From contig NZ_AP019007.1 in assembly GCF_009176645.1 (NCBI RefSeq), positions 1,178,001-1,242,000 of the forward strand: a stretch of DNA of 64,000 nt, given 5' to 3'. This document shows, piece by piece, positions 28,586 through 38,271 of this stretch (the stretch's first letter is position 1; each line of letters starts with the position of its first letter). The position numbers and the translations under genes are program-made. This DNA is from Enterobacter oligotrophicus. Lineage in GTDB: Bacteria; Pseudomonadota; Gammaproteobacteria; Enterobacterales; Enterobacteriaceae. Below the pieces are notes generated by a model. It was not told where the DNA came from and did not search any database. It saw nothing but the letters and a program-made list of their open reading frames with translations.

Positions 28586-29431
28586 ATGTCCACTTCATAT
28601 TTTGTCGCCGCCGACTGGCTGATTGAGCACGGTGACGACCCGGAAGTCCAGATTATTGACGCGCGAATGGCTCCGCCGGGGCAGGAGCATCGCGACATTC
28701 CCGCCGAATACCGTGCAGGGCATCTGCCCGGCGCGGTATTTTTTGATATCGAAGCCCTTTCCGATCACACCTCTCCCCTGCCGCACATGCTGCCACGCCC
28801 GGAAGCCTTCTCCGTGGCGATGCGTGAACTTGGCGTGAATCGCGACAAACATCTGGTTATCTACGACGAAGGTAACCTCTTTTCCGCACCGCGCGCGTGG
28901 TGGATGCTGAAAAACTTCGGCGTCGAAAAAGTCTCGATTCTGGCGGGCGGTCTCGCAGGCTGGAAGCGCGATGAACTGCCGCTCCAGCAGGGTGACGTGA
29001 CGCTACCAGAAGGGGAGTTCGATGCGACATTTGACGCGAACGTGGTAAAACGCCTGACTGACGTACTGGTGGTCAGCCATGAAAAAACGGCGCAAATCGT
29101 CGATGCCCGCCCTGCCCCACGTTTTAATGCTGAAGCGGATGAACCACGTCCGGGGCTGAAGCGCGGCCACATTCCGGGCGCACTGAACGTGCCGTGGGGC
29201 GATCTGGTGTTTGAAGGCGAACTGAAAACCACCGACGAACTGCGCGCTATATTTGTCCGTCAGGGCGTTGATTTGCATCGTCCGATTATTGCCAGCTGCG
29301 GCTCCGGCGTGACGGCGTGCGTGGTCATTCTGGCTCTCGCAACGCTGGGAGCAAACGATGTGTCGCTGTATGACGGCGCATGGAGTGAATGGGGTGCGCG
29401 CGACGACCTGCCGGTTGAACCCGCAAAATAA
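28586..29431 (+). CDS. sseA: 3-mercaptopyruvate sulfurtransferase
   Basis: A 281-residue protein of two tandem rhodanese domains. The catalytic Cys238 sits in SCGSGVTAC, the CGSGVTA loop typical of mercaptopyruvate rather than thiosulfate sulfurtransferases. It moves sulfur from 3-mercaptopyruvate to acceptors such as cyanide or thiols in cysteine catabolism. GGAGG precedes the ATG at 28586; the longer in-frame start overlaps the terminator. Its stop shares one base with the following regulator gene, so a core gene is here translationally coupled to an accessory one. Confidence 0.95.
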   Translation: MSTSYFVAADWLIEHGDDPEVQIIDARMAPPGQEHRDIPAEYRAGHLPGAVFFDIEALSDHTSPLPHMLPRPEAFSVAMRELGVNRDKHLVIYDEGNLFSAPRAWWMLKNFGVEKVSILAGGLAGWKRDELPLQQGDVTLPEGEFDATFDANVVKRLTDVLVVSHEKTAQIVDARPAPRFNAEADEPRPGLKRGHIPGALNVPWGDLVFEGELKTTDELRAIFVRQGVDLHRPIIASCGSGVTACVVILALATLGANDVSLYDGAWSEWGARDDLPVEPAK

Positions 29432-30201
29432 TGGATAACCGCCTGACAACGTTGCTAACGCGCGGGACGTCACTGACCCGCGCAGAGTATCGTGTGCTCG
29501 CCCACCTCACGGAGCATCCGCTACTGGTGGGCAACATCACGGTGCGCGAACTGGCGCAGGTGACATTTGTCTCGACCGCCACCATCATGCGCTTATGTCA
29601 GAAACTGGGTTTTAGCGGCTTTAGCGAGTTTATCTGGCACTGCAAGCAGTTACTTTCAGACACGCCACACATTGCCGTCCAGGGGCAATCCCTCCCGGAA
29701 CTGCCCGCGCTGTTCAGCCAGTTTATCGCCAATTATCAGCAAACTTTTCAGTGGGTGACACAAGACAAGCGTCAGCAGTTTGCCGATCTGCTCCGCCAGA
29801 AAGAGAGTTTCTTTCTCTACGGTGCGGGGTTTTCTTATCTCTTCGCCGAGTACCTGACCAAGAAATTGCAGGTGCTGGGCAAAACGGCATTTATCTCCGG
29901 GCCAGGTGACAGCCGGAACATTTTCCTCAGTAACGCCGCACGCTATCAGGTATTTATTGCCGTCTCCCGCAGCGGTGAAACGGAGCAGGTGCTCGATAAA
30001 GCGCGGATCGCCAAAAATGTCGGCATGAAGGTCGTCGCTTTTACCCGCGCCTCTGCGAATACGCTGGCGGGGATGGCGGATCTGCATTTCGCGTTGTATG
30101 ACGAAGCGGTGCACTACGCCGCCGAAGCGGCAGGCGTAACGTCGTTTGAGTCGAACCTGGTACTTTTAATGGATTTACTGCTGCTGGAAGCAACGGGGTG
30201 A
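29431..30201 (+). CDS. RpiR-family transcriptional regulator, probable regulator of the alpha-glucoside PTS operon
   Basis: A 256-residue protein with an N-terminal winged helix-turn-helix of the RpiR type (about residues 1-75, ITVRELAQVTFVSTATIMRLCQKLGFSGFSEF) and a SIS sugar-phosphate-binding domain (about 105-240, FLYGAGFSYLFAEYL, AVSRSGETEQVLDKA). The ATG overlaps the sseA stop by one base. RpiR proteins sense phosphosugars. With the PTS permease and phosphoglucosidase just upstream, it most likely controls them, but the control site is not proven. Confidence 0.85.
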   Translation: MDNRLTTLLTRGTSLTRAEYRVLAHLTEHPLLVGNITVRELAQVTFVSTATIMRLCQKLGFSGFSEFIWHCKQLLSDTPHIAVQGQSLPELPALFSQFIANYQQTFQWVTQDKRQQFADLLRQKESFFLYGAGFSYLFAEYLTKKLQVLGKTAFISGPGDSRNIFLSNAARYQVFIAVSRSGETEQVLDKARIAKNVGMKVVAFTRASANTLAGMADLHFALYDEAVHYAAEAAGVTSFESNLVLLMDLLLLEATG

Positions 30202-30217
30202 AACCACCCCGCTGTAA

Positions 30218-30994
30218 TCAGATGATGCGGTTGGTCTTGAGATCGCGCAGGAACCCGCCCCAGCGACGCTCATAAAATGGCGTGATGTGCTCGGTAATAA
30301 AGTGGCTGATGCCTTTCTCGCCTTTTTTCACCTCACAAATATCAATCGGTTCATCGCCCGGCAGCGTGTCGGTAGCTACGCTTCCCGTTGCCTGAATGAT
30401 CTCGTCAATATCACCGTCAGCCTCAATACCAATCAGCAGCACTGGCTGCTCGTCGGCGCTCTCTTTGATGGAGCAGAGGAACGCGCGTTTCACCGGCTTG
30501 ATGGTTTTGAACAGCGTGGTCAACGAGTCAATCATCTGCGCAGGCGGTTCGGCCACTTCAGACAGCAGCAGCGTTTCGCCCCCTTCCAGCACTTCCTGCG
30601 TGCTGAGCGGGTTACCCTCTTCGCCAACCAGATGGCTGATTTCACGCGGGGTGAACTCTTTTCCGGTCGGCAGTTTGGCATTGAGGAACAGCGTTTCGCC
30701 CAGCGTCATTTCAAACAGGGTACGCACCGGCATCACCACAAACGCCTGCTCATCTTCAACTGCTTGCTGCAATGCTTCCAGAGAGGTAAAGAACGGGATC
30801 ACCGAGGTGCCATCGTCTTTCTCCCAGTGCAGCAGATCCAGCGCGCTGTCTTCCACAACCTGTTCGCCTTCCGCAGCGGTTCCCGGCACCCAGACGGTGG
30901 ATTCCAGCAGCGTGCGGAAAAACGCCGGACGGTGGGCGGGCTCAGTCGCCGCCTGCTCCAGCAGGGTTTCTAATTCGTTTTTGGTTTCAGACAT
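30218..30994 (-). CDS. sseB: SseB, enhanced serine sensitivity protein
   Basis: A 258-residue soluble protein with the SseB N-terminal (ALQQAVEDEQAFVVMPVRTLFEM) and C-terminal domains, similar along its length to E. coli SseB. Extra copies in E. coli increase serine sensitivity; the molecular role is unknown. It is convergent with the RpiR gene, whose stop is 16 bp away, and is separated from pepB by a REP-type repeat. Confidence 0.9.
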   Translation of the reverse strand: MSETKNELETLLEQAATEPAHRPAFFRTLLESTVWVPGTAAEGEQVVEDSALDLLHWEKDDGTSVIPFFTSLEALQQAVEDEQAFVVMPVRTLFEMTLGETLFLNAKLPTGKEFTPREISHLVGEEGNPLSTQEVLEGGETLLLSEVAEPPAQMIDSLTTLFKTIKPVKRAFLCSIKESADEQPVLLIGIEADGDIDEIIQATGSVATDTLPGDEPIDICEVKKGEKGISHFITEHITPFYERRWGGFLRDLKTNRII

Positions 30995-31016
30995 AACAAT
31001 TCCAGATGATGCATTT

Positions 31017-31097
31017 CCCCCTCACCCCGGCCCTCTCCCTCAAGGGAGAGGGAGCAAACCATCCCCTCTCCCCCTGGGAGAGGGTTAGGGTGAGGGC
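31017..31097. repeat. REP/BIME-like palindromic repeat between sseB and pepB
   Basis: Two hairpins, CCCTCTCCCT/GGGAGAGGG (31031-31052) and CCCTCTCCCC/GGGAGAGGG (about 31064-31084), lie inside an outer inverted pair CCCTCACC/GGTGAGGG. The same unit recurs near 38184 and 39943, all in intergenic DNA. Such repeats bind gyrase or IHF, or stabilise mRNA 3' ends. Confidence 0.75.
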
Positions 31098-31104
31098 AAA
31101 AAGA

Positions 31105-32391
31105 TTACTCAGCCGTCAGCAGGTTCGCCACGGTACGCACGCCCAGGCCAGTCGCGCCCGCTGACCACTGCTCAACTGCCGCTTTACGGTACGTCGCGGA
31201 GCAGTCAATGTGCAGCCAGCCTTCGTGATAATTTTCAACGAAGTGAGACAGGAAGCCTGCCGCTGTGCTTGCCCCCGCCGGGTACGCTGCGCTGGCGGTG
31301 TTGTTCAGTTCGGCGAAGTTAGACGGCAGCTGGCTACGGTGGAACTCGGCCAGCGGCAGACGCCAGAACGGCTCGTTTTCCGCAGCCGCGCTTGCCAGCA
31401 GGCGAGCGGCCAGCTTGTCGTCGAAGCTGAACAGGGCGTGGTAGTCGTTGCCCAGGGCGGTTTTCGCCGCACCGGTCAGGGTCGCCATGTCGATAATCAG
31501 CTCTGGCTTCTGCGCAGAGGCATCGATCAGGCCATCGGCCAGCACCAGGCGGCCTTCGGCGTCGGTGTTCATCACCTCAACGTTTTTACCGTTGCGATAG
31601 CGGATGATGTCGCCCAGCTTGAAGGCATTACCGCTCACCATGTTGTCCGCGCAGCACAGGTAGAGCTTCACGCGCTTGTTCAGACCGCGAGTGATAGCGA
31701 ACGCCAGCGCGCCGGTAACGGTCGCCGCGCCGCCCATGTCGGACTTCATGGAGTCCATGAACGCGCTCTGCTTCAGACTGTAGCCGCCGGTATCAAAGGT
31801 AATGCCTTTCCCGACCAGGCAGGCAAAGACCGGTGCTTCTTTATCGCCGGTTGGGTTGTAATCCAGCGCCAGCAGCACCGGAGGACGCTCAGAACCACGG
31901 CCCACGGTGTGGATGCCCATATAGTTCTGCTCGCGCAGATCTTCACCTTTGGTGATGCGGTAGGACATCTTGTCGCCCGCCACGCCGCACAGCAGGTCAA
32001 CGGCACGCTGCGCAAGCTGCTCCGGGCCTAACTCTTCCGCCGGGGCGTTGATGGTGTCGCGCACCCAGTCGATGATTTTCAGGCGGCTTTCCAGCTCTTT
32101 CTGACCGGCTTCATCGAGGCTCGCCCACTCAATTTTGCGGGTGCCTTTTGGTCCTTTGTAACCCGCCCAGAATGCCCAGCTACGGTCAGTGTCCCAGCCT
32201 TCGCCGTCCAGAGACACATGTTTAATGCCCAGACCGTCAATTTTGCGTGCGGCGCGCTGAATCAGGCCGGTATCATCTTTGCCCGTCAGGTGCAGGGTAA
32301 TACCGTCGTTGTTGATGCTGTACGTGGCTTTTTCGCCCCAGCGTGCGTCAGCAGGCTGGGTGGAGAGCGTAATCTTCATCGCTTCGGTCAT
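31105..32391 (-). CDS. pepB: Peptidase B (leucyl aminopeptidase family M17)
   Basis: A 428-residue protein. The M17 metal-binding signature [14 protein letters not shown] lies at about residues 270-283, and [14 protein letters not shown] at about 200. It removes N-terminal residues from small peptides as a hexamer in the cytoplasm. The start [19 protein letters not shown] agrees with E. coli; the 7-residue longer version is not used. The gene follows iscX at the end of the isc-hscBA-fdx-iscX run, behind a terminator-like hairpin. Confidence 0.97.
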   Translation of the reverse strand: MTEAMKITLSTQPADARWGEKATYSINNDGITLHLTGKDDTGLIQRAARKIDGLGIKHVSLDGEGWDTDRSWAFWAGYKGPKGTRKIEWASLDEAGQKELESRLKIIDWVRDTINAPAEELGPEQLAQRAVDLLCGVAGDKMSYRITKGEDLREQNYMGIHTVGRGSERPPVLLALDYNPTGDKEAPVFACLVGKGITFDTGGYSLKQSAFMDSMKSDMGGAATVTGALAFAITRGLNKRVKLYLCCADNMVSGNAFKLGDIIRYRNGKNVEVMNTDAEGRLVLADGLIDASAQKPELIIDMATLTGAAKTALGNDYHALFSFDDKLAARLLASAAAENEPFWRLPLAEFHRSQLPSNFAELNNTASAAYPAGASTAAGFLSHFVENYHEGWLHIDCSATYRKAAVEQWSAGATGLGVRTVANLLTAE

Positions 32392-32404
32392 TTTATTTAT
32401 CCTT

Positions 32405-32437
32405 ATTAGCAAACGGGCCGCCTGAAGGCAGCCCGTT
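32405..32437 (-). terminator. Hairpin between iscX and pepB
   Basis: The stem AACGGGC/GCCCGTT is followed on the minus strand by TTTGCTAATAAGG and then the pepB start. It may partly end the isc transcript. Confidence 0.45.
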
Positions 32438-32444
32438 AAGTGAT

Positions 32445-32645
32445 TTACTCTGCTTCATCTAACCAGACTAACAGAATCGCCTCCAGAATTTTTTCATTGG
32501 ATGCGTTTGGATCGTCGTCGAAATCCTCTAAATCGCAGATCCACTGATGCATGTCGGTGAATCGTACGGTCTTCGGATCGAGATCCGGGTTCGCGTCGTA
32601 GAGCGCTTCGCCGATTTCACGGCTGTTTGTCCACTTCAGTCCCAT
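32445..32645 (-). CDS. iscX: IscX, Fe-S cluster assembly adaptor
   Basis: A 66-residue acidic protein, [20 protein letters not shown], matching E. coli IscX in length. It binds IscS and iron and tunes cluster assembly together with CyaY. The start one base after the fdx stop is the conserved one; a longer reading with 20 extra residues overlaps fdx and is rejected. Confidence 0.95.
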   Translation of the reverse strand: MGLKWTNSREIGEALYDANPDLDPKTVRFTDMHQWICDLEDFDDDPNASNEKILEAILLVWLDEAE

Positions 32646-32646
32646 A

Positions 32647-32982
32647 TTAGTGCTCGCGTGCGTGGTTGATGGTGTAGCGTGGGAATTCCACGACCAGATC
32701 TTCATCGGTCACCAGCGCCTGGCAGCTTAAGCGGCTGTCTGGCTCCAGACCCCATGCTTTATCCAGCATGTCGTCTTCGTCTTCGGTGCTCTCCGCGAGA
32801 GAGTCAAAACCTTCACGCACCACGCAGTGGCAGGTGGTGCAGGCACAGGATTTCTCACAGGCATGTTCCACCTCGATACCGTTGCGCAGGGCAACATCGA
32901 GAATGGTTTCACCGGTCTTTGCTTCCAGAACAGCGCCATCCGGACAGAGGTCCGCATGAGGCAAAATAACAATCTTTGGCAT
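32647..32982 (-). CDS. fdx: ISC-type [2Fe-2S] ferredoxin
   Basis: A 111-residue adrenodoxin-type ferredoxin. The cluster ligands are the Cys residues of [10 protein letters not shown] (about 42-51) and SCQAL (near 87). It supplies electrons for cluster assembly on IscU. It starts one base after the hscA stop in the isc operon. Confidence 0.97.
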   Translation of the reverse strand: MPKIVILPHADLCPDGAVLEAKTGETILDVALRNGIEVEHACEKSCACTTCHCVVREGFDSLAESTEDEDDMLDKAWGLEPDSRLSCQALVTDEDLVVEFPRYTINHAREH

Positions 32983-32983
32983 A

Positions 32984-34834
32984 TTAAACCTCGTCCACGG
33001 ACTGGCCTTTCAGCGCGACGCGGACAGATTTGTCCATGCGGCGAGCAGCAAAGTCCTGGGTTTGTTTATCAACGTTTTTAATGGCTTCTTCTATCGCGTC
33101 AGCGTCATTGCCTTCTGCGACTGCGCTTAAGTGCGCGGCGGCGTCGTCAATCACCTGGCGCTCAGCGGCGCTTAACAGCGCGGCATCGGCAGCGAGCGCG
33201 CCGTTCAGACTCTCCAGTACGCGTGCGGCTTCAACTTTCTGTTCCGCCAGCATACGCGCCTTCACATCCTGCTCGGCGTAGCTCATTGAATCCTGAATCA
33301 TGGAGGCGATTTCGCCATCGGTCAGACCGTAGGACGGCTTCACCTGGATGGACGATTCCACGCCGGTCGATTTTTCCATCGCCGTGACGCTCAACAGGCC
33401 GTCCGCATCCACCTGGAAAGTGACGCGAATATGCGCCCCGCCCGCAGGCAGTGCCGGAATACCGCGCAGCGCAAAGCGCGCCAGAGAACGGCAGTCCTGC
33501 ACCAGTTCGCGTTCGCCCTGCATCACATGGATGGACATCGCCGTCTGGCCGTCTTTAAAGGTGGTGAACTCCTGCGCACGCGCCACCGGAATGGTGGTGT
33601 TACGTGGGATCACTTTCTCCACCAGGCCGCCCATGGTTTCTAACCCCAGAGACAGTGGAATAACGTCCAGCAGCAGCATTTCACTGTCCGGCTTGTTGCC
33701 AACCAGAATATCGGCCTGGATTGCCGCGCCCACGGCAACGACTTTGTCCGGGTCAATGGAGGTCAGTGGCGTGCGGCCAAAGAATTCACCTACACGTTCA
33801 CGCACCAGCGGTACGCGCGTTGAGCCGCCGACCATGACCACTTCCAGCACTTCGTCAGCTTCGACGCCCGCATCTTTTAATGCGCGACGACAGGCCAGCA
33901 GCGTGCGTTTTACCAGGGAGGCAATCAAGTCGTTGAACTGGTCGCGGGTGATATCACCCTGCCAGCCTGCGACGTTTACCGTCACAGACTGGGCATCACT
34001 CAACGCGATTTTGGCCTCGATGGCCGCATCCAGCAGTTCACGCTGTACGCGCGCATCGCTGCGATCGGCAATCCCCGCCTGCTCGCGGATGTAATCCGCC
34101 AGCAGATGGTCGAAATCATCGCCGCCGAGCGCGGAATCTCCACCGGTCGCCAGCACTTCAAACACCCCGCGGCTCAGGCGCAGGATCGAGATATCAAAGG
34201 TGCCGCCGCCAAGATCGTATACCGCAATCACCCCTTCCTGACCGGAGTCCAGGCCGTAGGCAATCGCTGCAGCAGTGGGTTCGTTCAGCAGGCGCAGCAC
34301 GTGCAGGCCCGCCAGACGCGCGGCATCTTTGGTGCCCTGACGTTGTGCATCGTCAAAATAGGCCGGAACGGTGATCACCACGCCGTCCAGATCGCCGCCG
34401 AGCGTCGCCGTCGCACGCGCCGCCAGCGCTTTAAGGATGTCAGCGGAAACGCGAATCGGGTTCAGCAGACCAGCCGCCGTTGCGATCATCGGCAGGCCGT
34501 TTTCACTGGCCTGGAGCTGATACGGCAGATGCGGGTAGCGGGTCTGAATGTCGGCCAGCGAGCGGCCCATCATGCGCTTAACAGAGCTGATGGTGTTGGC
34601 CGGATCGCGCGCGGCGTTGGTGCGGGCATCAAAGCCGACCGCGTGGCCCTGCTGCGTGTAGTGGACCACGGAAGGCAGCAGATGGCGGCCCTGCTCGTCG
34701 GCCAGCGTTTCCGCCTGGCCGCTACGCACGGTCGCCACGAGGGAATTGGTGGTGCCGAGATCAATACCCACCGCCAGACGACGCTGGTGCGGTGCGGCAC
34801 TTAAGCCAGGCTCACTAATTTGTAATAAGGCCAT
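32984..34834 (-). CDS. hscA: HscA, specialised Hsp70 chaperone for Fe-S assembly
   Basis: A 616-residue Hsp70 with phosphate-1 loop [12 protein letters not shown] (near residue 23), [10 protein letters not shown] (near 205), GGSTRVP, and a shortened C-terminal lid. It binds the LPPVK motif of IscU and drives transfer of the cluster to apo-proteins. It follows hscB by 14 bp. Confidence 0.98.
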   Translation of the reverse strand: MALLQISEPGLSAAPHQRRLAVGIDLGTTNSLVATVRSGQAETLADEQGRHLLPSVVHYTQQGHAVGFDARTNAARDPANTISSVKRMMGRSLADIQTRYPHLPYQLQASENGLPMIATAAGLLNPIRVSADILKALAARATATLGGDLDGVVITVPAYFDDAQRQGTKDAARLAGLHVLRLLNEPTAAAIAYGLDSGQEGVIAVYDLGGGTFDISILRLSRGVFEVLATGGDSALGGDDFDHLLADYIREQAGIADRSDARVQRELLDAAIEAKIALSDAQSVTVNVAGWQGDITRDQFNDLIASLVKRTLLACRRALKDAGVEADEVLEVVMVGGSTRVPLVRERVGEFFGRTPLTSIDPDKVVAVGAAIQADILVGNKPDSEMLLLDVIPLSLGLETMGGLVEKVIPRNTTIPVARAQEFTTFKDGQTAMSIHVMQGERELVQDCRSLARFALRGIPALPAGGAHIRVTFQVDADGLLSVTAMEKSTGVESSIQVKPSYGLTDGEIASMIQDSMSYAEQDVKARMLAEQKVEAARVLESLNGALAADAALLSAAERQVIDDAAAHLSAVAEGNDADAIEEAIKNVDKQTQDFAARRMDKSVRVALKGQSVDEV

Positions 34835-34848
34835 AATTGCTTCCGAAA

Positions 34849-35364
34849 TTAAAAATCGAGCAGCTTTTCTTCGAGTTGTTCAGCACTGCTTCGCAGTTTA
34901 TCGAGAAAACGGAGTTTGCGCACAGTGTCTGCCGCCACGTCCCAGGTCTCGTTGTTCAGTTGCTCCACCATCTGCTGATGGCGGGTATCGAACATACCCT
35001 TCACGCGCCTGATAAAGCCTTCCAGACGCGCTTCGTCTTTGGCCTGTTCAATCTCATCCAGCTCTTCACGCAGCTCCAGCTGTTCCATCAGAAACGCGGT
35101 GTCACGGACGGTGTGCTGTTCGCTTGCCAGGTCAAAGCCGTGAAGCGAGAGCAGATATTCTGCACGCGCCAGCGGATGGCGCAACGTCTGCCAGGCCTGG
35201 TTGATGGTCGCGGATTGCGAAACCGCCGCCAGTTGTTCAGCCTGTGTGCCGCTGGCAAATTTGTCCGGATGGTACTGACGTTGCAAATCCTGAAAACGGA
35301 TCGTCAGCGACTGGAGGTCAATCGGGTATTGAGCGGGTAGTCCGAAGAGAGTGAAGTAATCCAT
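34849..35364 (-). CDS. hscB: HscB, J-domain co-chaperone
   Basis: A 171-residue protein with an N-terminal J-domain including the HPD motif (YHPDKFASG near residue 36) and a C-terminal helical bundle that binds IscU. It stimulates HscA ATPase. It is separated from iscA by 76 bp containing a long hairpin. Confidence 0.97.
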   Translation of the reverse strand: MDYFTLFGLPAQYPIDLQSLTIRFQDLQRQYHPDKFASGTQAEQLAAVSQSATINQAWQTLRHPLARAEYLLSLHGFDLASEQHTVRDTAFLMEQLELREELDEIEQAKDEARLEGFIRRVKGMFDTRHQQMVEQLNNETWDVAADTVRKLRFLDKLRSSAEQLEEKLLDF

Positions 35365-35392
35365 AACAATCTCAGGGGTAGCCTGTCAGAAC

Positions 35393-35426
35393 AAACCCCA
35401 CGCGTAGCAAAGCCACGGTGGGGTTT
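35393..35426 (-). other. Intercistronic hairpin between iscA and hscB
   Basis: AACCCCAC and GTGGGGTT pair around a loop of about 16 bases, without a T-tract. It could act as an attenuator or mRNA-processing point between iscSUA and hscBA. Confidence 0.4.
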
Positions 35427-35440
35427 CGGATAACGCGTGG

Positions 35441-35764
35441 TTAAACGTGGAAACTTTCGCCGCAACCACACTCGTCTTTGACGTTCGGGTTCGTGAATTT
35501 GAACCCTTCGTTCAGGCCTTCTTTGACGAAGTCCAGCTGAGTGCCGTTGAGGAATTGCAGGCTTTTGCCATCGACCACCACCTTCACGCCCTTGTCTTCA
35601 AACACGGTGTCGTCGGACGCCGGTTCATCAACAAACTCCAGTACGTAAGCCATACCAGAACAGCCGGAGGTGCGTACGCCCAGTCGCAGGCCAAAGCCTT
35701 TACCACGGTTCGCCAGAAAAGAGCTTACTCGCGCGGCAGCGCTGTCGCTAAGGGTAATCGACAT
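35441..35764 (-). CDS. iscA: IscA, A-type Fe-S carrier
   Basis: A 107-residue protein beginning [13 protein letters not shown]. The three conserved Cys lie in TSGCSGMAY (about 35) and CGCGESFHV (about 99 and 101). It carries iron or [4Fe-4S] clusters to targets. It follows iscU by 13 bp. The start two codons after the first ATG matches the family. Confidence 0.97.
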   Translation of the reverse strand: MSITLSDSAAARVSSFLANRGKGFGLRLGVRTSGCSGMAYVLEFVDEPASDDTVFEDKGVKVVVDGKSLQFLNGTQLDFVKEGLNEGFKFTNPNVKDECGCGESFHV

Positions 35765-35777
35765 ACTCAAACCTCAA

Positions 35778-36164
35778 TTATTTTGCTTCACGTTTGCTTT
35801 TATAATCCGCAATGGCGGCTTTGATCGCGTCTTCTGCCAGAATAGAGCAGTGAATTTTCACCGGCGGCAGTTCGAGTTCTTCAGCAATATCCGTGTTCTT
35901 GATTGCCTGTGCTTCGTCCAGAGACTTGCCCTTCACCCATTCGGTGACCAGGGAGCTGGACGCGATAGCAGAACCGCAGCCGTAGGTCTTGAAGCGCGCG
36001 TCTTCAATGATACCTTCATTGTTGACTTTAATCTGCAACTTCATCACGTCGCCACATGCCGGTGCACCGACCATGCCGCTACCGACAGATTCATCGCTGT
36101 TGTCAAAAGAGCCAACGTTGCGCGGGTTCTCGTAATGATCGATAACTTTTTCGCTGTATGCCAT
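35778..36164 (-). CDS. iscU: IscU, Fe-S cluster scaffold
   Basis: A 128-residue scaffold with the three ligand Cys in APACGDVMK (about 37), TYGCGSAIAS (about 63) and VKIHCSIL (about 106), and the HscA-binding LPPVK motif at about 99-103. Clusters are built on it by IscS and released by HscA/HscB. Confidence 0.98.
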   Translation of the reverse strand: MAYSEKVIDHYENPRNVGSFDNSDESVGSGMVGAPACGDVMKLQIKVNNEGIIEDARFKTYGCGSAIASSSLVTEWVKGKSLDEAQAIKNTDIAEELELPPVKIHCSILAEDAIKAAIADYKSKREAK

Positions 36165-36188
36165 GATTGAATTCTCCTTATGTACCGA

Positions 36189-37403
36189 TTAGTGATGTGA
36201 CCATTCAATGCTGTTCAGATCCACGCCCTGCTTGAACATTTCCCACAGTGGAGAAAGGTCGCGCAGACGGCCGATGGAGTTACGGACCAGCTTGATGGTG
36301 TAGTCAATCTCTTCTTCGGTAGTGAAACGACCTAAAGAGAAACGGATAGAGCTGTGTGCCAGCTCGTCAGTCATGCCCAGCGCGCGCAGCACGTAGGATG
36401 GCTCAAGGCTTGCAGACGTACAGGCAGAACCGGAAGAAACGGCCAGGTCTTTCAGCGCCATGATCAGCGATTCGCCTTCAACATAGTTGAAGCTGACGTT
36501 GAGGATGTTCGGTGCGCCCTGCTCGAGATCGCCGTTCAGATACACTTCTTCCATATCTTTCACGCCGTCCCAGAGACGGTTACGCAGCGTGCGCAGGCGC
36601 GCCATCTCGGTTTCCATCTCTTCTTTCGCGATGCGGTACGCTTCGCCCATACCCACGATCTGGTGAACAGGCAGCGTACCAGAACGCATGCCGCGCTCGT
36701 GACCGCCGCCGTGCATCTGTGCTTCGATGCGGATACGTGGCTTACGACGAACGTACAGTGCGCCGATCCCTTTCGGGCCATAGATTTTGTGGCCGGAGAA
36801 GGACATCAGATCCACTTTCAGCTGGCTCAGGTCGATGGGCAGTTTGCCCACGCTCTGGGTCGCATCCACGTGGTAAATGATACCGCGCGCACGGCACATT
36901 TCGCCGATGGTCGCGATGTCCTGCACGACGCCGATTTCGTTGTTGACGTGCATGATGGAAACCAGAATGGTGTCATCACGCATCGCTGCTTCGAGCTCTT
37001 TGAGGTCGATGATCCCGTTGCTCTGTGGCGCGAGGTAAGTCACTTCGAACCCTTCACGCTCCAGCTGACGGCAGGTATCCAGCACGGCTTTGTGTTCGGT
37101 TTTGCTGGTGATGATGTGCTTGCCTTTTTTCTGATAAAAGTTAGCTGCACCTTTGATCGCCAGGTTGTCGGATTCGGTCGCGCCGGAGGTGAAAACAATC
37201 TCACGCGGGTCGGCACCGACCAGGTCAGCAATCTGATTACGGGCGATATCAACCGCCTCTTCAGCATGCCAGCCAAAACGGTGTGAACGAGACGCTGGGT
37301 TACCAAAGTTTCCGTCCAGGGTCAGACACTGCATCATTTTCTCGGCAACACGCGGGTCCACCGGCGTGGTTGCGGAGTAATCGAGATAAATCGGTAATTT
37401 CAT
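36189..37403 (-). CDS. iscS: IscS, cysteine desulfurase
   Basis: A 404-residue PLP enzyme. The PLP Lys is in [12 protein letters not shown] (near 206) and the catalytic mobile-loop Cys is in [13 protein letters not shown] (near 328). It donates sulfur for Fe-S clusters, tRNA thiolation and cofactors. Confidence 0.98.
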   Translation of the reverse strand: MKLPIYLDYSATTPVDPRVAEKMMQCLTLDGNFGNPASRSHRFGWHAEEAVDIARNQIADLVGADPREIVFTSGATESDNLAIKGAANFYQKKGKHIITSKTEHKAVLDTCRQLEREGFEVTYLAPQSNGIIDLKELEAAMRDDTILVSIMHVNNEIGVVQDIATIGEMCRARGIIYHVDATQSVGKLPIDLSQLKVDLMSFSGHKIYGPKGIGALYVRRKPRIRIEAQMHGGGHERGMRSGTLPVHQIVGMGEAYRIAKEEMETEMARLRTLRNRLWDGVKDMEEVYLNGDLEQGAPNILNVSFNYVEGESLIMALKDLAVSSGSACTSASLEPSYVLRALGMTDELAHSSIRFSLGRFTTEEEIDYTIKLVRNSIGRLRDLSPLWEMFKQGVDLNSIEWSHH

Positions 37404-37474
37404 TGCTCTTTAAACTCCGTACATCGCTTCAATGCAAGGAATCAGGCAACCGGCTGGATGTACGACCGAGTACA

Positions 37475-37494
37475 CGGGGCGAGTGAACGCCCCG
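37475..37494 (-). other. Hairpin in the iscR-iscS intergenic leader
   Basis: CGGGGCG/CGCCCCG closes a six-base loop within the 119-bp iscR-iscS spacer. In E. coli a structure in this spacer protects iscR mRNA when RyhB triggers decay of iscSUA; the same role is inferred here. Confidence 0.45.
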
Positions 37495-37522
37495 GCCTGA
37501 TTCTGAAATACTTATCTTTTTA

Positions 37523-38014
37523 TTACGCGCGTAATTTAACGTCGATTGCGTCTTGCGCGCGGGTGCTGCGTTGTGATTCATGGCTGTGCTGACGACCAGA
37601 CACATCCAGCACTTCCTGGTTATTCACCAGCTCACCGAGGGTGATGTTGTTCAGGAAGCCGGTCAGACGGTCGCTCAGATCGCGCCACAGCGCGTGGGTC
37701 AGGCACTTGTCGCCGCCCTGGCAGCCGCCTTTACCCTGGCAACGGGTCGCGTCAACGGATTCGTCAACCGCGCTAATCACTTCGCCAACCGCAATATTGC
37801 TGGCGTCTTTACCCAGCAGGTAACCGCCGCCTGGGCCGCGAACGCTGGAAACCAGTCCATTTTTACGCAGTCTGGAGAACAGCTGTTCCAGATAAGAGAG
37901 GGAGATCCCTTGTCGTTCAGAAATATCAGCCAACGGAACCGGGCCCGCTTCGGAGTTGAGCGCAACGTCCAGCATCGCGGTCACGGCATAACGCCCTTTA
38001 GATGTCAGTCTCAT
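37523..38014 (-). CDS. iscR: IscR, [2Fe-2S] Rrf2-family regulator
   Basis: A 163-residue regulator with an N-terminal winged helix ([16 protein letters not shown]) and cluster ligands Cys in [13 protein letters not shown] (about 92, 98, 104). With its cluster it represses the isc operon through type 1 sites; without it, it activates suf and others. Two type 1 sites lie upstream. Confidence 0.98.
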   Translation of the reverse strand: MRLTSKGRYAVTAMLDVALNSEAGPVPLADISERQGISLSYLEQLFSRLRKNGLVSSVRGPGGGYLLGKDASNIAVGEVISAVDESVDATRCQGKGGCQGGDKCLTHALWRDLSDRLTGFLNNITLGELVNNQEVLDVSGRQHSHESQRSTRAQDAIDVKLRA

Positions 38015-38096
38015 GTCTTACTTAACCTCAAACTCGCCCCTGCCCGGGGTTTTTTATTGTAAAATGGGGGTATTGCATAGCAGGGCCAAGTCTGAC

Positions 38097-38121
38097 ATTC
38101 CTGACTAAATTGGTCAACTAT
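38097..38121 (-). promoter_or_regulatory. IscR type 1 site, proximal
   Basis: On the minus strand it reads ATAGTTGACC, AATTT, AGTCAGGAAT: a 25-bp match to the IscR type 1 pattern with GAC and AGTC core halves, overlapping the expected iscR promoter. Confidence 0.8.
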
Positions 38122-38146
38122 TTACTTGACTGTTTTAGTCAGGTAT
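38122..38146 (-). promoter_or_regulatory. IscR type 1 site, distal
   Basis: On the minus strand it reads ATACCTGACT, AAAAC, AGTCAAGTAA, the better of the two matches. It directly abuts the proximal site with no spacer, so both dimers would sit on adjacent turns of DNA. Confidence 0.85.
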
Positions 38147-38183
38147 TTAACCTTCTGTGCCTTCATAATATAGGTGCGGTCTG

Positions 38184-38260
38184 ATGCCCTCACCCCGCCC
38201 CTCTCCCACAGGGAGAGGGAGAATGCGTCGTAGGCCGGGTAAGCGAAGCGCCACCCGGCG
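38184..38260. repeat. REP-like repeats between iscR and trmJ
   Basis: A CCCTCACCCC unit with a CCTCTCCC/GGGAGAGG hairpin (38184-38220) is followed by a second REP type, GCCGGGT/ACCCGGC (38233-38259). The second type recurs after hmp at 47589-47620. Confidence 0.7.
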
Positions 38261-38271
38261 AACAGACGACA

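Noticed and set aside
30194..30211. Hairpin CGGGGTG/CACCCCG between the RpiR gene and sseB as a bidirectional terminator
   Set aside because: A perfect stem but no T-tract on either strand; not enough to call a terminator.
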